This document shows, piece after piece, positions 11,238 to 21,329 of a DNA stretch of 64,000 bases. This stretch comes from Ischnura elegans (taxonomy: Eukaryota > Arthropoda > Insecta > Odonata > Coenagrionidae). The notes beneath the pieces are model-generated. The model made no database searches. It saw only the letters and a program-made list of their open reading frames with translations, and was not told the DNA's origin. How positions within the stretch are numbered: position 1 is the stretch's first letter; the number at the start of each line of letters is the position of its first letter. Both the position numbers and the translations under genes were made by a program. The stretch lies in NCBI RefSeq assembly GCF_921293095.1, contig NC_060246.1:108480941-108544940 (forward strand). Reading direction: 5' to 3'.

Positions 11238-11444
11238 CAGGGGCGGTCACAGAATTTCTTTCTGGGGGGGGGGGCACAAGCAAGGCCGTATCCAGGATTT
11301 TGCTCTGGGGGCTTAAGGATACCTCGTAATACAAATGAACGCAATGATAAAGGGACCTTATTAAAAGTCTTGAGAATTTTTTAAGGGTTTGGGGGGGGGG
11401 GGGGGGGGTTGGTACCCCCGTTGCCCCCCCTAGATCCGCCTATG
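11238..11444. mobile_element. 207-bp non-autonomous hAT-type MITE nested in the P-like element
   Basis: Ends CAGGGGCGG and CCGCCTATG. Flanks ATTAGAAG (11230-11237) and ATTAGGAG (11445-11452) are an 8-bp duplication with one mismatch. The interior has long G and C runs (about 11266-11274 and 11389-11408). Confidence 0.75.
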
Positions 11445-11580
11445 ATTAGGAGTACTATCGAAACAATAAAGTCCTTCATTCTGTCGCTAAAAGAAAATAA
11501 ACAGTAACTTTGGCGAGTAGTAAGCGTTCACATACAAGCAAAGATCGTCGGCCTCGGGAATCAAAATGGCCGCCGGGTAG

Positions 11581-11617
11581 GGTTGTCAGAACCTTTCACA
11601 TAACATATATGGCCTTG
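11581..11617 (-). repeat. Right terminal inverted repeat of the P-like element
   Basis: Reads inward from 11617 as CAAGGCCATATATGTTATG, then TGAAAGGTTCTGACAACC. The target duplication follows at 11618-11625. Confidence 0.9.
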
Positions 11618-11740
11618 GCGCGACCAGATCATTGGTATCACTCAAGAGCGCGAGAATGAAAGCGAAAATCATTCATACGGAAGGCCGAAAATAGGCGCAG
11701 CGAGGGAAATTGCAAAATTAAGAAAGCATGGCCAATCACG
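11618..11740. repeat. Right half of the repeat that the P-like element entered
   Basis: It starts with the GCGCGACC duplication. CGAAAATCATTCATACGGAAG resembles CGAAAATGATTGCACGGAAG at 19039 and 60254, so this half aligns with the same repeat as 6085-6194. Confidence 0.55.
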
Positions 11741-12149
11741 AAAAATGTCAGATTACACCGCGAACTACCCAGAGTGGCAGAAATAGTTCCGAATTGCATT
11801 CCCGACCACAAGAATGAAAAAAAACCGCGCCAGAAAACGTGACTTATATCCAATTAGAGCCACATTGAAACCAACAAAAAATTTCCAAGCTAGTTCATTT
11901 ACCTATCCAACCCTTATTAGAAAACCTAGTGCCAATAAAAAAATCGATGATATCGACTCTACGCGTAGAGAAGTCTGATGAGAAAATTTGTTAAAATTGA
12001 TATTTCATTATAATGTATTTATTACTGTAGTTTATTGACTTCATTTCATTATGTAGCTTTAAACCGAAACCTTTAAATAGCAAACATATTGAAACTGATC
12101 ACTGCACGTTTTAAATATGTATTTGTTTGCAGCTTATGCTGACACTCCA
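11741..12149. other. Unassigned AT-rich DNA
   Basis: No gene, array or terminal repeat recognised. Confidence 0.4.
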
Positions 12150-13245
12150 GCAGAGGACCACAACTTGTTCAATCAATCGTGCAACAGCAATGGTAAGAAT
12201 CTTTTCGTTGTAAAAAATTTTCGTTGGGTCATCGACAAATAAATAAGAGCGAATTCCCTATCGGAAAACATCTGGTTATAACGAAAAAGGCGACAGAATT
12301 GTTAATTAACGAACATTACCGTAAAAAACGACATCAACTATTTCCAGAGTCATGCAAACAACAGCTGACTTCGGACAACGAGCCCGTGGAAGAAAGAAGT
12401 TGAAGCCAAATTTTCGCTGGGTCAATGAAAAAAATATAATTGTGAATTCCTCAATCGAAAGACGTTTCGATGATGCCCATTTATGAAAATGTATATTAAT
12501 AACCACGAGTCGTAAAACCAAGAGCCTCTCCGGACAAAGGCCCCGTGGAAGAGAGTATATCCCGGAAGATTTTCGTTGTATCATTGACAAATAAAGTTCA
12601 GTCAATTCCCAATCTAAAGACATCGCGCTTTATATACAATGTATGTTCATTAATGAACATGACCAAAACAAAACACATAAACAATTTCCTGAGTAACCAC
12701 GAGTCTTAAAAGGGCGATCAAGAAATCATTTTTTTTACCGCCTCAACATGCCGAAAAAAGTTGTTTGACCCATGACCTGTTAAAACAACGGTTAAAAAGC
12801 TGATAAAAGTACACACCATCCATTTTCTAACTGCATAGCTTCGATAATTGACTTTAGGCTGGCATATTACACATGTATCGCATGAGCGCAAGCTTAACGT
12901 ACCTTAAATTTAATATTAGCGTTTTTAACAGATTTTGGCAAATTAAATTTTTTGGCATTTACGAGGTTGAGGATAAAACCTTTAAAACGAGAATGTTTCT
13001 GAATTTTTTTTAATAATTACGCCTTTGAAAATTCTTAGCCAAATTTTCAATGAGTCCGTCAAACAACAGGAGTGAATTCCAAGCATATATAAATCTCGGA
13101 TTTAAGATAAAAGATGTTTATTAATTCACATGGAAGTCACAAAACCACAAAAAAATCTCCAGGTAAATCACGAACCGTCAAAAAAAGAGCACTCTCCGAA
13201 TAAAGAACTCGTGGAAGAGTGCAGTAATACTGTTTATTAGTAATA
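12150..13245. repeat. Degenerate satellite-like tandem repeat, monomer about 160-195 bp
   Basis: Landmarks recur: TTTTCGTTGGGTCAT (12218), TTTTCGCTGGGTCAA (12410), TTTTCGTTGTATCAT (12572) and TTTTCAATGAGTCC (13045). Each is followed by GAATTCC and AAAGACATC-like words, TTCATTAATGAAC, then CCAGAGTAACCACGAGTC or close variants, and CCGTGGAAGAGAG. Related monomers occur at 21340-21790, 25860-26000, 27160-27300, 60720-61150 and 63790-63900. Confidence 0.7.
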
Positions 13246-13681
13246 GTCATTTGCTAAGTTGAGTTTCCCTACAATCGACTATTTCTACGCGTCGCAACGG
13301 CCGTTTTAGGCTGAACATGCCCATGGGCGGCGGGTTACACAGGTCAACATAATAATTACACAATTTAATTTGCTTTTATTCCTTTTTCTAAAGACTTTCA
13401 CTCGCATGATTATTTACAACAGAAAACTATGAAGGGGTAATACCCTTAATCCTCCGCTATGTCGACGAATGAATAGAGATCCAGCGACACCATAAACTGC
13501 TAGGGAAGAATCTGTGGCTCATAATAGAAAGATGCATGTATCACTATATCATCATAAAACCAAAGGAGAGTATGGGCGGACTGCATCGGACGTTAATCCT
13601 GCATCACATCTGTTAAGAATAAGTTGAATACCAGCATAGTCTAGTGATGGGTCGGTCATGAACGATCGAATCATGTGACCA
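13246..13681. other. Unassigned; last part rich in GGTCA/TGACC words
   Basis: 13645-13680 holds GGGTCGGTCATGAACG and CATGTGACC, similar to the array at 15420-15700. Nothing else recognised. Confidence 0.4.
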
Positions 13682-15419
13682 GGGGGCCGATTGTGTAACT
13701 TTACGTTCGAACGTAAAGATCCGGTTCCCGTGGAGTTTAGATCAACAACTCGAAAACAATTGAAGGAGCGATTGTGTAACGTTACGTTCGAAAGTGTTTC
13801 GGCTCTCGATCGAAAGCATCTCTTCGTCAACACATCACTTGACGATAAGGCTATCGAATCGTTCGCAGGTGAGGTTTGGGATGGAATTTAAATGTTTATT
13901 ACCTTTCATGGCCACGTTGTATGTCCTTTTTTTGGGATTAAGTGAATTATGCAATCAATTATATTCATAAATCTCAGTGTTATGTTGTTGATTACGTGAA
14001 TTTGTAGTGAATTGACATAAATAATTGCAATTTGTGCGTATTAGTTCACTTTGGTATAAAGATGAGCAAGTTTACATTTGCTTCCTTGTGTAATGTGTGT
14101 GCATTTGAAATGAAATTAACTCATGTGGAATTAAGTGAATTAAACATTCTATTTAATTTATACATCATTGTGCTATGTTTTTAATAACGTGAATAAGTAG
14201 TGAAATTACATCGATAAATACATTTTGTACGTGTTAGTTTACTATACGATACAAAGATGAGGACGTTTACAATTGCTTCGCTATGTAATGTGTGTGCAAT
14301 TCAATTGAAATTATCCTTTTTTTATGCTTGCTTTAAACGTGGTTCCACTATAGTATATTAGGTAAATTATAGTTGTGCTATAATACATTGCCAAAATTAT
14401 ATTCTCTACAATGTTTAATTTAATTCGGATCATCGGGCAGTTATTGACAAGTAAATGATTTAATTTATGTATTCAAATAGTTTATTTTAACTTCTCAATG
14501 ACGTGTTAAATTAAGTTGAATTTATATGGTTTATGTACTTCAATTAATGTCTCTGATGCGATATGGTTTCCTCAAAAAGGGTAAAGTTTTTGAAGTGATA
14601 TTCGGGTGTTTGAGACGAGAGGAGATATCGAAGATGACTCTGCATATTTGCTTTTTCTTTCAAGTAATAGGTGAAAGGTTTGTGATGATGAGAATGTTTT
14701 TGATTGAGAATATTAACGTACTTATTTATTTCATGAGTTACGTGCTTTTTTAACTGTTTACCTTACGACTATTATTAAGACGTCGTACTAATTCACACTC
14801 GTCAGTTTTTATTTCTTGCAAATATTCAATATTCTGCGGCATTGCTCCTTACAGACACACAAAGGCGAAGACGAGAGCCTATCAATATCGAATATCCGCT
14901 CATATATTTCTTCTAAATGAATTAAGTCAATTACAAATGATACAAGTTATTATTTAGCGAATTGCAAAAGTAACGAAATGGAGACTTACCGCGGCATTTC
15001 TAAATAGTCAGCGATATCTGAGTAAAAACTACTTATCCCAAATATCAGTTACGCTCCAACGGAAAGGAAGGTATTTAATACTGAATTGAGAAAGATTGAT
15101 TTATACGCAAAGTTAAATTCTTTCAATAATATAAACTTAATTGGCCGATTGTCTCTGAAACCAATATTGTTTACTTAGTTTCGCTTTTCAAAACAAACAC
15201 AGCCACTCTCGGCCTTACTGCGCATGCGCTCAAGGAAAACAATCGCGAAACTTATTCCCAATTCCAAGTAAATATGACAACGTCGTAACTTTCGATTGCT
15301 TGTTGACGATCGTCCATACACAATCGCACTTACAGCTAACGTTCGAATACCGGGAACTCAATCGAGAGTGAACGGATCTCTAACGATCGAAAGGTAGCCA
15401 AGTTACACAATCGGCCCCC
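13682..15419. mobile_element. 1.74-kb inverted-repeat element, copy 1 of a near-identical pair
   Basis: The left end GGGGGCCGATTGTGTAACTT is the reverse complement of the right end. The word GATTGTGTAAC followed by TTACGTTCGAA is repeated about 80 bp inside the left end. The interior holds a tandem duplication (about 13935-14135 against 14150-14320). Open frames at 13691-13891 and 14526-14753 are conserved in copy 2 but show no family motif, and the first lies in the subterminal repeats, so coding is doubtful. No clear duplication at the flanks. Confidence 0.75.
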
Positions 15420-15720
15420 AGGGTCATCTCCGAGATTGATCGGTGAACGGGATCATTCAGATGACCGAGAGGGTCATTTCCTCACGTCGCGTTCGTGACC
15501 GTGGACGTTCTCCATCAGTCGCGATCGTCGGTCATTCATGATTGTTCTAGACGCAGGTCATTCGTGATCGTGGTCGTTCTCCGTCAATCGCCAGCCATTG
15601 GGTCATTCGTGATTGCTCATTGCATAGGTCATTCTCAAACACAGTCCAATCCCTATCATTCTTCGAAGATGTCGCGGTTGGTGATCGTCACTCGCGACCT
15701 GAATTGACCGTTCTTTCACC
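15420..15720. repeat. Array of GGTCATTC(G/A)TGAT-like words
   Basis: GGTCAT occurs about 15422, 15471, 15531, 15558, 15601 and 15628, often followed by TCGTGATCG or TCATGATTG. CGTTCTCC(A/G)TCA(G/A)TCGC occurs twice about 60 bp apart. This is a degenerate short tandem repeat. Confidence 0.55.
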
Positions 15721-16231
15721 CGTGGTGATGAATGGCATGGTATTGCAATCACCAATAGGGGCAATGTTCGTAATAATTGTAAAGTTTTCTATAATCGACA
15801 TTTCATGGTACCTATGGCCTTCATATCTCAGGTGATATGCCGAAAATCTTGAGAGAGCCCAGTTTTCTCTCATGCCTTTCAATCAGTTCCATTATTTATA
15901 TTGACTTTCCAGAGTAAAATATTGATCACTAACCCTATGCCCCACGAATGATTGGATATTATCGTTGATTCTGTATCTTGAAAAACAATAAAATGAGTGT
16001 AATAAACAACATTTAAGGCACATTCTGTATTTGTAAATGTTTTGGAAGTAATTAAGTTAAAAATTAACTAGTTTCTGGTTTTAACAATGAAAAAACTTTA
16101 TAGATTAATGATAATAATAACAACTCATGTCTCGTTTAACAAGCTACATAGGTATTGCCCATAAGTAGAGAGCGATCAGCGGGTCATGATTGACAACAGG
16201 GTAGTGATTGCCGTCCACTTTCCACAATCAT
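15721..16231. other. Spacer between the twin elements
   Basis: No gene recognised. GGGTCATGATTG at about 16178 again resembles the array unit, next to the left end of copy 2. Confidence 0.4.
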
Positions 16232-17964
16232 GGGGCCGATTGTGTAACTTTACGTTCGAACGTAACGATCCGGTTCCCGTGGATTTTAGATCAACATCTC
16301 GAAAACAATTGAAGGAGCGATTGTGTAACTTAACGTTCGAAAGTATTCCGGCTCTCGATCGAAAGCATCTCTTCGTCAACACATTACTTGACGATAAGGC
16401 TATCGAATCGTTCGCAGGTGAGGTTTGGGATGGAATTTAAATGTTTATTACCTTTCATGGCCACGTTGTTTGTCCTTTTTTTTGGGATTAAGTGAATTAT
16501 GCAATCAATTATATTCATAAATCGCAGTGTTATGTTGTTGATTACGTGAATTTGTAGTGAATTGACGTAAATAATTGCGATTTGTGCGTATTAGTTCACT
16601 ATGGTATAAAGATGAGCAAGTTTACATTTGCTTCGCTGTGTTATGTGTGTGCATTTGAAATGAAATTAACTCATGTGGAATTAAGTGAATTAAACATTCT
16701 ATTTAATTTATACATCATTGTGTTATGTTTTTAATAACGTGAATAAGTAGTGAAATTACATCGATAAATACAATTTGTACGTGTTAGTTTACTATACGAT
16801 ACAAAGATGAGGACGTTTACAATTGCTTCGCTATGTGATGTGTGTGCAATTCAAATGAAATTATCCTTTTTGTATGCTTGATTTAAACGTGGTTCCACTA
16901 TAGTATATTAGGTAAATTATAGTTGTGCTATAATACATTGCCAAAATTATATTCTCTACTATGTTTAATTTAATTCGGATCATCGGGCAGTTATTGACAA
17001 GTAAATGATTTAATTTATGTATTCAAATAGTTTTTTTTAACTTCTCAATGACGTCTTAAATTAAGTTGAATTTATGTGGTTTATGTACTTCAATTAATGT
17101 CTCTGATGCGATATGGTTTCCTCAAAAAGGGTAAATTTTTTGAAGTGATATTCGGGTGTTTGAGACGAGAGGAGATATCAAAGATGACTCTGCATATTTG
17201 CTTTTTCTTTCAAGTAATAGGTGAAAGGTTTGTGATGATGAGAATGTTTTTGATTGAGAATATTAACGTACTTATTTATTTCATGAGTTACGTGCTTTTT
17301 TAACTGTTTACCTTACGACTATTATTAAGACGTCGTACTAATTCACACTCGTCAGTTTTTATTTCTTGCAAATATTCAATATTCTGCGGCATTGCTCCTT
17401 ACAGACACACAAAGGCGAAGACGAGAGCCTATCAATATCGAATATCCGCTCATATATTTCCTCTAAATGAATTAAGTCAATTACAAATAAGTTATTATTT
17501 AGCGAATTGCAAAAGTAACGAAATGGAGACTTACCGCGGCATTTCTAAATAGTCAGCGATATCTGAGTAAAAACTACTAATCCCAAATATCAGCTACGCT
17601 CCAACGGAAAGGAAGGTATTTAATACTGAATTGAGAAAGATTGATTTATACGCAAAGTTAAATTCTTTCAATAATATAAACTTAATTGGCCGATTGTATC
17701 TGAAACCAATATTGTTAACTTAGTTTCGCTATTCAAAACAAACACAGCCACTCTCGGCCTTACTGCGCATGCGCTCAAGGAAAACAATCGCGAAACTTAT
17801 TCCCAATTCCAAGTAAATATGACAACGTCGTAACTTTCGATTGCTTGTTGACGATCGTCCACACACAATCGCACTTACAGCTAACGTTCGAATACTGGGA
17901 ACTCAATCGAGAGTGAACGGATCTCCAACGAACGAAAGGTAGCCAAGTTACACAATCGGCCCCC
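16232..17964. mobile_element. 1.73-kb inverted-repeat element, copy 2
   Basis: Same termini and interior as copy 1 in the same orientation, with only scattered substitutions and small indels. Flanks are CAT and ATG, so a 2-bp AT duplication is possible here, but copy 1 does not show it. Confidence 0.75.
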
Positions 17965-18136
17965 ATGACCTCCCGTTCATGACAGAGTCGCTCAAATGAA
18001 TGGTCACCGTGATTGGGATCACGAGAATGACCGACTAAGTCCACCTCTACAGCATACACACTCGACGTTGCATTGCGACGTCGTCGCAAGACATATGCGA
18101 CGTGGTCGCATTTCTCTAAACCAGTGGAAAGATTAG
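17965..18136. other. GGTCAT-type flank and 3' flank of the U1 copy
   Basis: 17965-18035 has CATGACCTCCCGTTCATGAC and GAATGACC, the complement of the array word. Reading the minus strand, GGTTTAGAGAAA at 18122-18111 lies about 15 bases beyond the U1 3' end and resembles an snRNA 3' box. Confidence 0.4.
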
Positions 18137-18300
18137 GGAGGGACAGCGCGAACGCAGTCCCTACTATCAAAAATTACGCGCCCGAGTTACCCACATTTGG
18201 GGCAATCGCAGGGGTCAGCCTGCCCGGAGTGCAATGGGCAAGCCTCGTCCTGGGGGAACCGCCTTAAGGATCACGGTAAGCCCCTACGCCAGGTAAGTAT
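18137..18300 (-). ncRNA. U1 spliceosomal snRNA gene or variant copy
   Basis: U1 pairs with the 5' splice site in the spliceosome. Reading the minus strand from 18300: ATACTTACCTGG (5' splice-site-pairing end), stem-loop 1, stem-loop 2 with the U1A-binding loop ATTGCACTCC between perfectly pairing arms (GCTTGCCC and GGGCAGGC), a GGGG/CCCC helix, a Sm site AATTTTTGA, and a terminal stem (AGGGACTGCG / CGCTGTCCCT) capped by TTCG. Total about 164 nt, the normal U1 length. The stem-loop 1 loop, normally GATCACGAAGG in animals, reads GATCCTTAAGG, changing the U1-70K contact. A possible 3' box follows. No convincing proximal promoter element was identified upstream. Function is uncertain; identity is clear. 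Confidence 0.88.
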
Positions 18301-18447
18301 GCTTAAATTGCTGATTCGTGAGAAGGGCATTCAAAACGCCTTACATCTACATTGTGATTGTTGATATAAGAGTGAATAAGTCTTGTAGACTACATCGGAC
18401 TTATGAACTTAGAGAATAATTTTGAATGAACTGAAAATAAATACTTC
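18301..18447. other. Upstream flank of the U1 copy
   Basis: On the minus strand this is where snRNA proximal elements would lie. Nothing certain could be assigned. Confidence 0.3.
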
Positions 18448-18899
18448 AAACCTCAAATTGAATCCGTCAGAATTTCTTTCAAGAGCTCTCTCTCCAAGGA
18501 AAATGAACGCATGAATGGTCACGTTTTAGAGGTAAAACGAACCCCTCACACTTCATGTATTGCTTAAACTTCGCAAATTCGCAATTGGACATGCATCAGA
18601 CGGCCTACCAGGACTTCAACTCTATTTATTGCGATCGGGGTGCATAGTATACAAGTCCGAATACATAATTTTAAGTAAGTTTTTTAAATGCTGTATACAA
18701 AATAAAATATCATTGGAATATTTAGCAAGCATATCTTTCCAAAAAAGACCAACGTTGATATACCATGCATAAAATTAATGTACGTAAACTACTGATACAG
18801 TGTCACAACGAAATGGAAAATAGGTATTTATTTCAGGGTTCAGTGTAAAATATAATGTACATAAACTAGTGCTATAGCATCATAACAAAATGCTAGAGT

Positions 18900-19304
18900 T
18901 CATTTCAATTCGGTTTATTCGTTGAACGAGGAAAGCGACGAAGAAGTTACACGGAGGGGCGACAGATGGCTCTTATGTATAAGGGGATCGATGCGACTGT
19001 CGCTATCAGAATCGGAGCGGGTGAATCCAAACGAAAATGATTGCACGGAAGACATACAACACAAGCGCTCCAGTAATAAATGAAGGACTGCAAAGAAAGG
19101 ACCAGTGAAAACCGGGTACCTACTATCCTCCACGTACAATATAATACATCGTCTAACATTCTTAAGTTCTGAGGATTGAATGCAACGAGTAAATAAATGA
19201 AACCTATAACTTTTGAAACATGCCATATAAAAGCCGCTATAATCCCTCTTTTCAAACTTTCTTTATAGTCTTTATAATCTTATTCAATCAAATATTCAAG
19301 ATAC
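18900..19304. repeat. Dispersed repeat (GATGGCTCTTATGT family)
   Basis: Matches 60115-60520 (the block B copy), plus shorter matches at 6085-6194/11618-11740 and 19770-19820. A minus-strand frame is open over much of it in both copies but has no recognisable family. Confidence 0.55.
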
Positions 19305-21047
19305 ATTTCCCCAAAGAATTTATCTATGCACGGAAACGCTAAAAGATCGTAACAAACAGCAAAGAATGTTAAGTTTCATGTTTGTACCGACGCGACGGGG
19401 CTGTCCAGTATTTTAAATGTAAGTATTTTAGCATACGTATTTGAAATAATTACGTAGAATGTATTCGGTATTTTAAATACAAAACCTGAGTGGCCCGACC
19501 TGATGAAACGATTTTTAGAATTTTTAAAACATTTTTAGTATTTGCCCACGCAAAAATAAAAATATTTTTGTAAAATACTTTTTCAAGCAGCTCTGATGAT
19601 ACTTCTGTGACGTTATGCATCAGAGATTATCTATTTTTATTATCTTCGTTATCATTAGAACTGTGATTAATTATCAGCAGCATTTAGTATTTCAAACACT
19701 CCTGGTCCTGTATTTTGCCCAGCCGTTTCCCAACTGGCCTAAGCAGAGAGCGGACCACGAACAAGGAACAGAGACGAAGTAGTTGCATCTGAGTGGCGAC
19801 AGATGGCTCTTACGTCCGCGAATGAGATTGGAATCCCCGTGACGCTGCGCCGGTGGCAAGAACTGCAATCACCTCGAGACCTGTACTCTCCACTTATCAG
19901 CATCGGTGATTTCTAATTGTGATTGCGATCACCGAGAAATATCACTCTTTATAGTCAGCGGTGATTTGTGGTGCTGCTATTTCTGATACTTTGTCCAATT
20001 CCAAGAATGAGCTCTCTTCAAAACGAACTAATGAACTTATTGAAATTGGAAAATTAGGCAAAATGTTTTTTGGGAATAGTGCTGATTCTGAGTTTGTATT
20101 ACGATAATAACGTAAATTTGATGTGGTGAAGGAATAGATACGCAGCAGTCGTTAAAATCCCGTCGGCATTTTTTTTAACATAGTTTTTATATTCTAACCA
20201 TCGTGATTGAAACCGCTAGCTGTATGTTTTGGTAAAGTATGAATAATTCATCATTGTTATTTCGTAAAGTATGTCTCTATTCATAAAAGATGAATAAGAC
20301 ATCCTTTATAATACTGTTGGTAGTAGCCGGAGCTATCTTAACCTCATTCACAGTCGCAATGATTTCGCGTATTCAGTAATTTAGTCACCGGCAGTGATCG
20401 GCTACTTCCCTTCAATCACAGCGACATATTGCTCATCACTAGGTAGCAGCCTGTACTATGTTCACTGGAGCCAGTGACACCATCACAGTGATTCATGAGT
20501 AACTGCTATGGTGAGTATTAAATCACCGACAGTGACTGCTACTTTTCAGTAACGGTAATTCCATCGTAGTAAACGATATATCGCTAATCACTAGTACGAG
20601 TATGCAGACGAATATCTAATGGCTTGAAGAGCAGAAACGAGCGCTGCAGGGAAAAAAGAACAGCTAAAGCGGAAATATCGCATGTCTACCAGTGCAACAT
20701 ACCACACAGCATTCGAGGGATCCAGAGTCACTAAATTATCAGAATTGTGATTCCGGTGATAAACTCTATGTAGTAACACTTAAGAGAATGGGGATATCAC
20801 GGAAAATGGAGAAATTTTCGCAGTGCTTGCTTAATAGCTTTTTTGCTTCTGAAGTAGCCGACGGTATACCTCATCAAATGTTGACCATAAGTCAATTTCT
20901 ACGCCAATTGCATTACTGGATATGTTATAAAGTCGATACCTAATACCATCATTAAGATACCTAACGCAGATTAAGAAAGCAAAAAAGGTCATCCCGCCTC
21001 GCTAAAAATAATGATTAAGTCAATGCGTCCACTTTTTGTTGTAAATG
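19305..21047. other. Sequence present only in block A; dense in GTGAT/ATCAC words
   Basis: Block B jumps from the equivalent of 19304 straight to the palindrome. 19860-20590 contains many GTGAT/ATCAC(C/T) words (for example GTGATTGCGATCACCG, CACCGGCAGTGATCGG, CATCACAGTGATTCATG). A piece at 19770-19820 is the GATGGCTCTTA repeat. No ORF of note. Confidence 0.45.
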
Positions 21048-21057
21048 TCATTAGGGA

Positions 21058-21226
21058 ATGATCTCTGCATTCTATTCGGGTTTTCACCGCGTCCGTTGTG
21101 TTTTGGCGACAACACTTTCGCTGACATTCTCCTTCGACCTGAAGACGCTGACTGCAAAGTCAGCGAAACTGTTGTCGCCAAATCACAACGGACGCGGTGA
21201 AGACCCGAATAGAATGCAGAGATCAT
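21058..21226. repeat. Long imperfect palindrome (68-bp arms, 33-bp loop)
   Basis: Arms 21058-21125 and 21159-21226 are inverted copies with a few mismatches (ATGATCTCTGCATTCTATTC against GAATAGAATGCAGAGATCAT). A 12-bp direct repeat GTCATTAGGGAA lies at 21047-21058 and 21256-21267. The core TCCTTCGACC is shared with the shorter palindrome at 60521-60565. Confidence 0.85.
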
Positions 21227-21329
21227 CTAATCAACGCCGCGGAAATCTTCGAACCGTCATTAGGGAACGGAGAAATATATATCATTATATCTTTATATAT
21301 TAGAAATATAAAGAAAAATCAAATAATAA

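Larger units (their letters stand above)
6195..11617 (+). mobile_element. Complete P-like (THAP transposase) DNA transposon, 5.4 kb, inactive
   Basis: The element starts CAAGGCCATATATG and ends with the reverse complement, flanked by perfect 8-bp duplications. The first 32 (left) and 37 (right) bases are inverted repeats, differing by a 5-base gap. Weaker inverted similarity (CGCCAT, TTGATTCC) continues further in. Between the ends lies a THAP-domain transposase gene with at least three coding exons. Two younger elements are nested inside: a 709-bp MITE (7792-8500) and an hAT MITE (11238-11444). P elements move by cut-and-paste and use CA-ended inverted repeats and 8-bp duplications, all seen here. 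Stops and frameshifts mean it cannot make its own transposase. Confidence 0.93.

Noticed and set aside
13691-13891. Open frame near the left end of the twin elements, conserved in copy 2
   Set aside because: It overlaps the terminal and subterminal repeats, the repeated LCNxTFE pieces simply reflect the repeated DNA word, and the two copies are too similar for conservation to mean selection.
14526-14753. 75-codon frame repeated at 17076-17303
   Set aside because: Hydrophobic AT-rich composition, no family motif, and identity follows from the element copies being nearly identical.
17775-18170. 131-codon minus-strand frame
   Set aside because: It crosses the end of a transposon and the U1 RNA region; no domain.
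21020-21303. Similar frames on both strands (MISAFYSG...)
   Set aside because: Produced by the palindrome; not genes.
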